From assembly GCA_039180225.1 (NCBI GenBank), contig JBCDDQ010000309.1, forward strand, positions 1 to 5,749: a DNA stretch of 5,749 bases, read 5' to 3'. A model generated the notes under the pieces. That model did not search any database and was not told the DNA's origin. It saw only the letters and a program-made list of their open reading frames with translations. This DNA is from JAAEUE01 sp039180225. GTDB taxonomy: Bacteria > Pseudomonadota > Alphaproteobacteria > Rhizobiales > CAJQND01. Positions 1 to 5,700 of the stretch are shown one piece after another. The position numbers and the translations under genes are program-made. Positions within the stretch are counted from its first letter, which is position 1. The number at the start of each line of letters is the position of its first letter.

Positions 1-70
<70 letters not shown>

Positions 71-168
71 TCACTTTTCGATTTGAAAACATATAGTTAG
101 GCTTTGCGCCCATTTCAAGACGTGGATAACGCCTTGGTCGGGAAATGCGTCCGCAGCTCTAAAACCAG

Positions 169-241
<73 letters not shown>

Positions 242-292
242 TTGCTAAGATCAGCGCCAGCCAAATCAAGCCAGCGTTCATGAAGCGGCGCG

Positions 293-321
293 TTTATAGG
301 GTTTTGTGGTGCGTCTGTCCA
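293..321 (-). promoter_or_regulatory. Sigma70-type promoter for tRNA-Phe copy 2
   Basis: Read on the minus strand, TGGACA (321-316) and TATAAA (298-293) each match the consensus -35 and -10 hexamers at five of six positions, with a 17-bp spacer. The bases after the -10 box are GC-rich (CGCGCCGC, 292-285), the discriminator type associated with stringent control of stable-RNA promoters. The expected start is near 286, giving a leader of about 45 nt before the tRNA 5' end at 241. The promoter lies entirely in the gap after the yacG stop codon, so the tRNA can be transcribed independently of the upstream operon. Confidence 0.7.
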
Positions 322-350
322 GCCGTGCGGCCACGCGATCACGGAAATAT

Positions 351-578
351 TTATTGCGGGCCGTCCATCTCGTCCAGGCCCGGGGCCTCCTCAAAATCCG
401 GCGGGTCTTCCGCCGGGATGGCGTAGGCCCCGCCGAGCCAGCGGTGCAGGTCCACATCAGCGCACCGGGCGGAGCAAAAGGGGTGATACTTCTGCTTGGA
501 CGGCGCCTGGCAAATCGGGCAGGCGCGGCGCGGTCTCAGCCGGATCGGTTCGGCGCTGCCGTTGGGCTCTGAAGACAT
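351..578 (-). CDS. yacG: DNA gyrase inhibitor YacG, zinc-binding
   Basis: A 75-residue protein of the YacG family. These small zinc proteins bind GyrB and inhibit gyrase supercoiling by blocking DNA binding. The zinc site is visible as C20-P-I-C23 and C35-S-A-R-C39, followed by the family's D-L-x-x-W-L-x-G segment (D43-G50) and an acidic C-terminal tail rich in D, E and P. Length is normal for the family. The ATG at 578 is supported by a strong Shine-Dalgarno run, GGGGGAGAGG, ending a few bases upstream and overlapping the maf stop region. It starts 15 bp after maf, so the two are very likely cotranscribed. maf-yacG adjacency is common in Alphaproteobacteria. Cytoplasmic; no signal peptide. 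Confidence 0.95.
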   Translation of the reverse strand: MSSEPNGSAEPIRLRPRRACPICQAPSKQKYHPFCSARCADVDLHRWLGGAYAIPAEDPPDFEEAPGLDEMDGPQ

Positions 579-593
579 CAGACCTCTCCCCCT

Positions 594-1223
594 TTAATCG
601 CCGGCGTTCAGCCAGGAAAAGTAAACCGGGTAGCCATTGCCCTGCAGCAACGCGATGGTCTCATACACCGGAAGGCCCACAACGTTGGAATAGGACCCGT
701 TGATCATGCGCACAAAAGCTTCCGCCCGGCCCTGAATGGCATAACCACCCGCCTTGCCGCGCCACTCGTCGCTCATTAGGTAGGTCTCAATGTCATCCCG
801 GCTCAGCCGCTTGAACCGCACCTTGGTCTCCACCAACCGGCTGCGCATCTGGTCTTGCGGCGCGATCAGGCAAATGCCGGTGATCACCTTGTGGGCGCGG
901 CCTGAGAGCAGGCGCAGGCCCGCTGCCGCCTCCTCAATGCGGTCTGGCTTCGGGATCACCCGCCGACCCACACACACAACCGTGTCAGCCGCCAGAATGA
1001 ACGTGTTGGGCCCCAGCTCGCGCACCTGGGTGGCCCGGGCGGCCGCCTCCGCCTTGGCCTTTGCCAGGCGCAGCGCCACGGCGCGGGGGGTTTCGCGCTT
1101 CTTGGGCTCTTCATCAATGTCCGTGGGATGCATCAGATCGGGGGCAAGGTCCACCTGATCCAACAGCGCCAGCCGGCGCGGGGAGGCGCTGGCGAGAACA
1201 AGTTTGACGCGCACGTCATTCAT
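594..1223 (-). CDS. maf: Maf family nucleoside triphosphate pyrophosphatase, YhdE-like (dTTP/UTP type)
   Basis: Cytoplasmic enzyme that hydrolyses NTPs to NMP plus pyrophosphate. It is a house-cleaning function linked historically to septum formation. With the ATG at 1223 the protein has 209 residues, near the family norm. Visible motifs are SASPRR (12-17), AADTVV with the likely catalytic base D80, EWRGKAGGYAIQG (153-165) and GSYSNVVGLP (176-185). The GGYAIQG form is typical of the YhdE branch acting on dTTP and UTP rather than the YceF branch acting on 7-methyl-GTP; this specificity is inferred from motif likeness. An in-frame TTG at 1265 would add 14 residues, but they precede the conserved core and lack a ribosome binding site. 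The ATG overlaps the TGA of a short upstream ORF (ATGA), and AAGG lies 13 nt upstream, a long spacing. Confidence 0.95.
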   Translation of the reverse strand: MNDVRVKLVLASASPRRLALLDQVDLAPDLMHPTDIDEEPKKRETPRAVALRLAKAKAEAAARATQVRELGPNTFILAADTVVCVGRRVIPKPDRIEEAAAGLRLLSGRAHKVITGICLIAPQDQMRSRLVETKVRFKRLSRDDIETYLMSDEWRGKAGGYAIQGRAEAFVRMINGSYSNVVGLPVYETIALLQGNGYPVYFSWLNAGD

Positions 1224-1315
1224 GAACGACTCAATACCTTTTTGGGGAACGACAACAGCGGACAATGCTGAACCGCGCGGAGAAAATCAAGGGACCGGGG
1301 TGTCACAGAGTGCAT
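1220..1315 (-). CDS. Candidate 31-residue small protein or leader peptide coupled to maf
   Basis: I do not recognise this peptide. An ATG at 1315-1313 opens a 31-codon frame starting MHSVTPRSLDFL and ending KKVLSRS. Its TGA (1222-1220) overlaps the maf ATG as ATGA, the arrangement of translationally coupled genes. A good ribosome binding site precedes it: GGAG at 1327-1324, then AAGG at 1321-1318, just before the ATG. The third codon positions are less GC-rich (17 of 30) than in the neighbouring genes, which speaks against a long-conserved protein. It occupies the place where infA commonly lies in related genomes but does not resemble IF-1. It may be a real small protein, a leader whose translation feeds maf, or chance. 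Confidence 0.4.
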   Translation of the reverse strand: MHSVTPRSLDFLRAVQHCPLLSFPKKVLSRS

Positions 1316-1329
1316 AACCTTATCTCCGC

Positions 1330-1776
1330 TTACACCACGGGCGCGGAAATCTGGCCAAAGCGCTGGCGGATCCGCTGCAAAATACCGTCTCGGGTGGAGC
1401 GGTATGACTCGATGATCTGTTCGCGGCTGCCGGTCACAAAGGTGGGATCAAGCGTCGGCCAATACTCTACATCACATGCCATGGTGCGGGTCAGCTCCAC
1501 GGCCTTGTGCTGGGCTTCGGGAGAAAGCGAGATGATGATGTCAAACGAGGTGTCCTCCAGATCATCAAAGCTGGTGGGCCGATGTCCGAAAATATCGATG
1601 CCCAGCTCCTCCATCACCGACACGGCAAAACCGTCCAGCTCGCCGGTCATGGCCCCCACGGACGCGGTGAACACCCGGTGGCCGTAGAAATGGCGCATGA
1701 GACCCTCGGCCATGGGCGAGCGGATGGCGTTTTGTGTGCAGGCAAAGAGCACAGCGGAGGGGAGGTCTTGCGCCAT
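1330..1776 (-). CDS. Low-molecular-weight protein-tyrosine-phosphatase-like (ArsC-type fold) protein
   Basis: A 148-residue cytoplasmic protein of the low-molecular-weight phosphatase/arsenate reductase fold. The phosphate-binding P-loop C-x5-R-S is present as C13-TQNAI-R19-S20, followed by SPMAEG. The general-acid Asp fits D110 in W-P-T-L-D-P (106-111). No obvious pair of later redox cysteines is seen (only C101 remains), so thioredoxin-linked arsenate reduction is less likely than phosphatase activity. The substrate is unknown. It starts 15 bp after the UPF0262 stop, and the ATG at 1776 lacks a purine-rich binding site (the leader is almost all C and G), so its translation may depend on ribosomes ending upstream. 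The same neighbour order is usual in Alphaproteobacteria, where infA often follows. Confidence 0.88.
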   Translation of the reverse strand: MAQDLPSAVLFACTQNAIRSPMAEGLMRHFYGHRVFTASVGAMTGELDGFAVSVMEELGIDIFGHRPTSFDDLEDTSFDIIISLSPEAQHKAVELTRTMACDVEYWPTLDPTFVTGSREQIIESYRSTRDGILQRIRQRFGQISAPVV

Positions 1777-1791
1777 GGGCGGCCCGGGGCG

Positions 1792-2283
1792 TTAGCCGCG
1801 CCAATGCAGGACGCAAATCAGCGTGAACAGCCTGCGCGCAGTGTCAAAATCAACCTCAATCTTCCCGGCCAGGCGCGCTTGCAAGATCTCGCTGCCGTCA
1901 TTGTGCAAGCCGCGCCGGCCCATATCGATGGCCTCGATCTGGCTCGGCGTTGCGGTTTTGATGGCCTGGAAATAGCTGTCGCAGATCATGAAGTAATCTT
2001 TGACGATGCGCCGGAATGGCGACATGGAAAGCCCAAACACCGCACATTGGCGCTCCTGATGGTCCGCAATGTCGAACACCAGCCGGTTGTCCGCGATGGA
2101 CAAGATCAGATGGAACGGGCCCTCCGCCGCCTTGCTCTCATCGACCACGGTGAACTCGTTCTCCTCCAGCAAATCGAAGATGGCGACTTTGCGCTCATGA
2201 TCGATGTCGGGCGAGGGGTTGGAAAACGCGCTTTCGTCCAGGTCAATGGCCACCAGGCGGTTCTTTGAGGGAGCATCGGTCAT
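1792..2283 (-). CDS. UPF0262 family protein of unknown function
   Basis: A 163-residue soluble protein that I assign to UPF0262 from its recognisable segments: an N-terminal VAIDLDE strand (11-17), S-P-F-R-R-I-V-K-D-Y-F followed by ICDSY (88-104), IEAIDMGRRGLHNDG (116-130) and the C-terminal ARRLFTLICVLHWRG (149-163). No catalytic motif, signal peptide or membrane segment stands out, and the function is unknown. The family is essentially alphaproteobacterial and almost always sits directly after hisD. Here the gap is 7 bp, implying cotranscription and probably coupled translation; the Shine-Dalgarno is weak (GAGCTGA inside the hisD end). The strict linkage to hisD does not by itself show a role in histidine synthesis. 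Confidence 0.9.
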   Translation of the reverse strand: MTDAPSKNRLVAIDLDESAFSNPSPDIDHERKVAIFDLLEENEFTVVDESKAAEGPFHLILSIADNRLVFDIADHQERQCAVFGLSMSPFRRIVKDYFMICDSYFQAIKTATPSQIEAIDMGRRGLHNDGSEILQARLAGKIEVDFDTARRLFTLICVLHWRG

Positions 2284-2290
2284 GGCCGTG

Positions 2291-3586
2291 TCAGCTCATG
2301 TTGAGCCGTAGCGCCACGGAGCGGGCATGGGCCTCCAGGCCTTCTGCCCGGCCGAGGGTGACAGCGGCCGGCCCGATCGCGCGCAAGGCATCGGCCGAGC
2401 AGCGCAAAATCGAGGTGCGCTTCATGAAATCCAAGACGCCCAGGCCTGAAGAAAAACGGGCCGAGCGCGCCGTGGGCAGCACATGGTTGGGCCCGCCCAC
2501 ATAATCGCCGACCGCTTCTGGCGTGTGGGGTCCCAGGAAAATGGCGCCTGCGTTGCGCACCGCGGCGGCCAGTTCTGCTTCGATATTTGCTGAAATCTCT
2601 AAATGTTCCGGGGCGATCCGGTCCACCAGGCTCACCGCTTCGCGCAGCGCGGGCACTTCGATTATGACCCCATTGTCCTGCCAGCTCTGGCCGGCAATCT
2701 CGGCCCGCGGCAGGGTCTTCAGCTGGCCCTCCACCGCGGCTTCCACATCATCGGCGAGCGCTTGGCTATCGGTGATGAGGATCGATTGGGCCGACACATC
2801 GTGTTCGGCCTGGGCCAGGAGATCGGCAGCGATCCAGTCCGCGCTGTTCTCGCCGTCCGCCAGGATCAGCACTTCGGAAGGCCCGGCGATCATGTCGATG
2901 CCCACCGTGCCGAACACCTGGCGCTTGGCGGCGGCCACATAGGCATTGCCCGGGCCTACAATCTTGGCCACCGGCGCGATTTTATCCGTGCCATAGGCCA
3001 GCGCCCCAACGGCTTGGGCGCCGCCGATGCGGTAAATCTCGTCAACGCCCGCAATGGCCGCGGCGGCCAGAACCTGGTCGTTTGTGATGCCGTCAGGGGT
3101 GGGCACCACCATGCACAGGCGTTCAACGCCCGCGGCCTTTGCCGGCACCGCGTTCATCAGCACAGATGAGGGATAGGCTGCCGTGCCGCCCGGCACATAG
3201 AGGCCTGCGGCGTCTACCGGGGTCCAGCGCTGGCCGAGCTCAACACCGGCCTCATCGGTGTATTGGATGGCGTCGGGGCGCTGTCTGTCATGGAAGGCGC
3301 GGATGCGCTCATGTGCGAAAAGAAGGGCGTCATAGACCTCAGGGGGGCAGCGCTTGACCGCCTCGGACACCTCGTCTGAGCTGATGCTGAGGCCCAGATC
3401 GGCAACGGAAAACCGGTCGAACCGCTCCGTATACTCAACCACGGCGTCATCGCCGCGCGCACGCACATCGGCGAGGATGGCGGCCACGGCCGCGTTCACA
3501 TCCTCCGCCTCCTCGCGTTTGGCGCCGAGCATGGCGGAAAACTGCTTATCGAAGCCTGAATCGGCGCTGTTCAGTCGGATGGCCAT
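2291..3586 (-). CDS. hisD: Histidinol dehydrogenase
   Basis: Catalyses the last two steps of histidine synthesis, oxidising L-histidinol through histidinal to L-histidine with two NAD+. The 431-residue length is normal. Zinc ligands known from E. coli (Gln259, His262, Asp360, His419) are visible as Q259 and H262 in QAEHD, D361 in VGDYVGG and H420 in EAHARS. The catalytic pair E327-H328 lies in IAPEHLE. The glycine-rich LYVPGGTAAYPSS (129-141) and VGPGNAYVAAAKRQ (210-223) are also typical. The ATG at 3586 is preceded by AGGG about 13 nt upstream, and the gap to the DUF2948 gene is 12 bp. No other his gene is in view: placing hisD in the murA cluster, apart from a his operon, is usual for this class. 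Confidence 0.98.
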   Translation of the reverse strand: MAIRLNSADSGFDKQFSAMLGAKREEAEDVNAAVAAILADVRARGDDAVVEYTERFDRFSVADLGLSISSDEVSEAVKRCPPEVYDALLFAHERIRAFHDRQRPDAIQYTDEAGVELGQRWTPVDAAGLYVPGGTAAYPSSVLMNAVPAKAAGVERLCMVVPTPDGITNDQVLAAAAIAGVDEIYRIGGAQAVGALAYGTDKIAPVAKIVGPGNAYVAAAKRQVFGTVGIDMIAGPSEVLILADGENSADWIAADLLAQAEHDVSAQSILITDSQALADDVEAAVEGQLKTLPRAEIAGQSWQDNGVIIEVPALREAVSLVDRIAPEHLEISANIEAELAAAVRNAGAIFLGPHTPEAVGDYVGGPNHVLPTARSARFSSGLGVLDFMKRTSILRCSADALRAIGPAAVTLGRAEGLEAHARSVALRLNMS

Positions 3587-3598
3587 GATGGGTGCGCC

Positions 3599-4045
3599 CT
3601 AACCTGGTTCTGAATCAAGGTCGTGCTCCGGCTTGCGCGAAGCGCCCCATTCAGAGCCTTGATCGGCGAGCCAGGCGTCCAGACATTCCACCTCAAGCTC
3701 AATAGCGCCGCCACCGGCAAACTCCAGCCGCACTATGCCTGACGGCGGATCGGTCTCTTCGAAATTGATGGCCAGGAGCTCCAGGATCGCATCGTCGGCC
3801 GTGTGCTTGATCCGCGACGAGCGCACCGCTTTCACCGTGTTGAAATGCAGACCAGTGCGCCGGCGGGTGAACGCACCGCTCTTGTCGCCGGCATCTGCCC
3901 AGTTGAAGCGGTTGGCCAGAAGCGCGAAGCGCTGGGTTCCGGCCAGAAACTTAATGTCACCGACGCGCACCAGGGCGTCCTGCATGTGCGCGGAAATGAT
4001 CTTCAGATCGTCCGCGTCAAGCGCACCGAGCTTTAGTAAATCCAT
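3599..4045 (-). CDS. DUF2948 family protein of unknown function
   Basis: A 148-residue soluble protein that I assign to DUF2948 from its opening MDLLKLGALDADDLKIISAH, the R-F-A-L-L-A-N-R-F-N-W segment (39-49), RRTGLHFNTVKAVRS (62-76) and the C-terminal ECLDAWLAD (120-128). No enzymatic motif, signal peptide or membrane helix is apparent; the tail (about 130-148) is charged and probably disordered. The family is characteristic of Alphaproteobacteria, usually between murA and hisD as here. I choose the ATG at 4045 because it gives the family's usual N-terminus and has AGGG nine bases upstream. An in-frame GTG at 4084 directly abuts the murA stop and would add 13 residues (161 in all); it is less likely. 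Confidence 0.88.
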   Translation of the reverse strand: MDLLKLGALDADDLKIISAHMQDALVRVGDIKFLAGTQRFALLANRFNWADAGDKSGAFTRRRTGLHFNTVKAVRSSRIKHTADDAILELLAINFEETDPPSGIVRLEFAGGGAIELEVECLDAWLADQGSEWGASRKPEHDLDSEPG

Positions 4046-4084
4046 TGCTGCCAGCCCTAAATCAGAGCCGGGCCCCAGGGCCAC

Positions 4085-5374
4085 TCAGGCACTGACCCGC
4101 TCAATATCCGCCCCGCAGGCAGACAGTTTCTTCTCAAGTTGTTCAAATCCTCGGTCCAGGTGATAGACGCGATTGACGAACGTGTCACCCTCCGCGGCAA
4201 GGCCGGCGATCACCAGCGAAACAGAGGCCCGCAGGTCGGTGGCCATAACCTGTGCGCCCTGCAGGCGCTCCACACCGGTGACCAGAGCCGTATCCCCATC
4301 CAGGCTGATATCTGCGCCCAGGCGCACCAATTCTTGAACATGCATGAAGCGGTTCTCAAAGATGGTCTCGCGGATCCGCGATGTGCCATGCGCTTTGGTC
4401 ATGAGCCCCATGAGCTGGGCTTGCAGATCGGTGGGGAAGCCGGGGTAGGGACTGGTGTCCACATCCACCGGCGACAGGTCCTGGCCGTTGCGCGATATGG
4501 CGATGCCCTGGTTGGTGGAGGTCATTTTGGCGCCCACCTGCTCCATGACCGGAAACAGGCATTCCAGCAGATCGCCGCGCGCGCCGGTCAGCACCACATC
4601 GCCGCCGGTCATGGCGACGGCCATGGCGTAGGTGCCGGTCTCAATCCGGTCCGGCAAAACTTCATGGGTGGCACCGTTCAGCCGGCTCACCCCTTCAATG
4701 GTCAGGGTTGAGGTGCCAATGCCGCTGATCTTGGCACCCATTTTGTTGAGGCATTCGGCCACATCGCCGATCTCCGGTTCCATGGCGGCGTTCTCCAGAA
4801 CCGTTTGCCCCTTGGCCAGAGTGGACGCCATCAGCACATTGTGGGTGGCGCCAACGGAAACTTTGGGGAAGGTGATGTGGGCGCCGGTGAGGCCCTTCGG
4901 TGCGCTTGCCACCACATAGCCGCCCACCACATCGATGTTGGCGCCAAGCGCTTCCAGGCCCATCAGATGGAGGTCCACCGGCCGCGTGCCGATGGCGCAG
5001 CCGCCGGGCAGGGAGACCTTGGCCTCGCCGCAGCGCGCCACCAACGGTCCCAGCACCCAGAAGCTGGCGCGCATTTTTGAGACCAGTTCGTAGGGCGCTG
5101 TGGTGTCGACGATCTGACGGGCCGTCAGGTGCACCGTGTCGCCGGACAGGCCGCATTTGCCGGGCCGCTTGCCGTCCACACTCATGTCCACCCCGTGATT
5201 GCCCAGGATACGGTTGAGCAGCTGAACGTCGGCCAAGCGCGGCACGTTGCGCAAGGTGAGGGTTTCGTCCGACAGCAAACTGGCGATCATCAGGGGCAGG
5301 GTTGCGTTCTTGGCCCCGGAAATCGGGATTTCCCCTGACAGCGTGTGGCCGCCTCGAATACGGATCTTGTCCAT
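4085..5374 (-). CDS. murA: UDP-N-acetylglucosamine 1-carboxyvinyltransferase
   Basis: First committed step of peptidoglycan synthesis: transfers enolpyruvate from phosphoenolpyruvate to UDP-GlcNAc in the cytoplasm; the fosfomycin target. From the ATG at 5374 the protein has 429 residues and opens MDKIRIRGGH. Active-site residues fit the E. coli enzyme with an 11-residue offset after the first part: K22, R102 (E. coli R91), C126 in LPGGCAIG (C115), R131 (R120), D316 in PGFPTD (D305), D380 (D369) and R408 (R397). Since position 126 is Cys and not Asp, the usual fosfomycin alkylation site is kept. An in-frame GTG at 5443 would add 23 residues, but it lies inside a hairpin and before the conserved start. 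AGGACAG at 5390-5384 is the likely ribosome binding site, somewhat distant. It is the first gene of the visible cluster. Confidence 0.98.
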   Translation of the reverse strand: MDKIRIRGGHTLSGEIPISGAKNATLPLMIASLLSDETLTLRNVPRLADVQLLNRILGNHGVDMSVDGKRPGKCGLSGDTVHLTARQIVDTTAPYELVSKMRASFWVLGPLVARCGEAKVSLPGGCAIGTRPVDLHLMGLEALGANIDVVGGYVVASAPKGLTGAHITFPKVSVGATHNVLMASTLAKGQTVLENAAMEPEIGDVAECLNKMGAKISGIGTSTLTIEGVSRLNGATHEVLPDRIETGTYAMAVAMTGGDVVLTGARGDLLECLFPVMEQVGAKMTSTNQGIAISRNGQDLSPVDVDTSPYPGFPTDLQAQLMGLMTKAHGTSRIRETIFENRFMHVQELVRLGADISLDGDTALVTGVERLQGAQVMATDLRASVSLVIAGLAAEGDTFVNRVYHLDRGFEQLEKKLSACGADIERVSA

Positions 5375-5388
5375 GTGTTTTATCTGTC

Positions 5389-5563
5389 CTGCTCTAAATG
5401 TGCGCGGCCGCTGAAAGGTGTGATGTGGCCCAAACAGGGCCACCTAAACTGCGTGATGCAAATCTCAGACCCCGTCGGCGCTGACACGCGGTGCCGATCG
5501 TTGCCCCTAACAAGCACAAACGGCGCTTTTCGGGCAAGTGCGCTTTATCACATTCTAGAGCAG
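5389..5563. repeat. Imperfect 12/13-bp inverted repeat bracketing the murA leader
   Basis: CTGCTCTAAATG at 5389-5400 and CATTCTAGAGCAG at 5551-5563 are reverse complements apart from one extra base, enclosing about 150 bp. The TCTAGAGC core recalls the ends of short interspersed repeats in some alphaproteobacterial genomes. The left arm adjoins the murA ribosome binding site. It could be a small non-autonomous element, a paired leader or chance; no transposase or target-site duplication was found. Confidence 0.35.
5425..5443 (-). promoter_or_regulatory. Perfect GC-rich hairpin in the murA leader
   Basis: GTGGCCC and GGGCCAC form a perfect 7-bp stem around a 5-nt loop, ending 50 nt before the murA ATG. 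Neither strand has a T-run after it, so it is not a standard intrinsic terminator. It could be a 5' UTR structure, a protein-binding inverted repeat or a transcript-stabilising stem. The structure is certain from the sequence; the role is inferred. Confidence 0.5.
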
Positions 5564-5586
5564 TTCTTTGTCATATGGCATCGCTT

Positions 5587-5622
5587 GACCCGGTTTTCGC
5601 GTCAGCTGACGAGGCGCGGGTC
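5587..5622. repeat. Imperfect palindrome, possible interspersed repeat unit
   Basis: A 12-bp perfect palindrome, CGTCAGCTGACG (5600-5611), is nested inside GACCCG (5587-5592) and CGGGTC (5617-5622) with nearly the same centre, giving a 36-bp imperfect palindrome. It follows TCTAGAGCAG (5554-5563) by about 25 bp. The combination resembles short palindromic interspersed repeats of Alphaproteobacteria; copy number in the genome cannot be seen here. Confidence 0.4.
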
Positions 5623-5679
5623 GCGCCTTGGTCTGGCCGACCACAAGCGGCCCGCAACGCCGCTCCGCGGCCGCTAAAA

Positions 5680-5697
5680 CCCGGCCTTCGGTGGGCC
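5680..5697 (-). terminator. Weak terminator-like hairpin after the possible gene tail at the right edge
   Basis: On the minus strand GGCC-CACCGAA-GGCC (or CCC...GGG with an internal loop) is followed by GGG and TTTT (5679-5676), 4 bp after a TGA at 5703-5701. The stem is short and imperfect, so support is weak. A separate 7-bp stem AGCGGCC/GGCCGCT (5646-5652 with 5669-5675) follows and has no T-run. Confidence 0.25.
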
Positions 5698-5700
5698 AAA

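Larger units (their letters stand above)
5375..5700. other. Non-coding murA leader region of about 330 bp
   Basis: No convincing protein gene is seen on either strand. Open frames exist (minus 5749-5555; plus from ATG 5575 to the window end), but they cross palindromes and resemble no protein I know. The stretch holds a 7-bp hairpin close to murA (5425-5443), an imperfect inverted repeat bracketing 5389-5563, and a palindromic segment at 5587-5622. The murA promoter should be here, but no minus-strand hexamer pair was good enough to call. Confidence 0.6.

Noticed and set aside
75..89. TTTTC-GATTT-GAAAA hairpin after tRNA-Phe copy 1 as a terminator
   Set aside because: The 5-bp AT-rich stem is weak and has no T-tract after it.
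154..165. Minus-strand GGTTTTAGAGCTG just after tRNA-Phe copy 2, like the start of a type II CRISPR repeat
   Set aside because: The match is only about eleven bases and occurs once. There are no further repeats, spacers, anti-repeat partner or cas gene.
1224..1265. Upstream TTG start for maf at 1265
   Set aside because: It has no ribosome binding site, and the added residues precede the conserved N-terminal core.
1277..1329. GCGGAGA (1277-1283) and TCTCCGC (1323-1329) as a terminator between the phosphatase gene and maf
   Set aside because: The arms are about 39 bases apart and no T-run follows on the minus strand, so an intrinsic terminator is unlikely.
1507..2268. Long plus-strand open frame of 253 codons antisense to the UPF0262 and phosphatase genes
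   Set aside because: It mirrors well-identified minus-strand genes in GC-rich DNA and has no recognisable protein features.
2603..3169. Plus-strand open frame of 188 codons antisense to hisD
   Set aside because: It is fully covered by hisD with all catalytic residues intact; the frame is a by-product of codon bias.
4139..4711. Plus-strand open frame of 190 codons antisense to murA
   Set aside because: It is fully inside murA and its His- and Gly-rich composition is typical of shadow frames.
5375..5443. Extended murA start at GTG 5443
   Set aside because: The extra 23 residues come from the hairpin and leader, and MDKIRIRGGH is the family's normal N-terminus.
5545..5575. ATGACA with TGATAA/GATAAA as a murA promoter on the minus strand
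   Set aside because: The -35 is fair, but the -10 match is poor or the spacer is 18-19 bp, and it would leave a leader of about 165 nt; not good enough to call.
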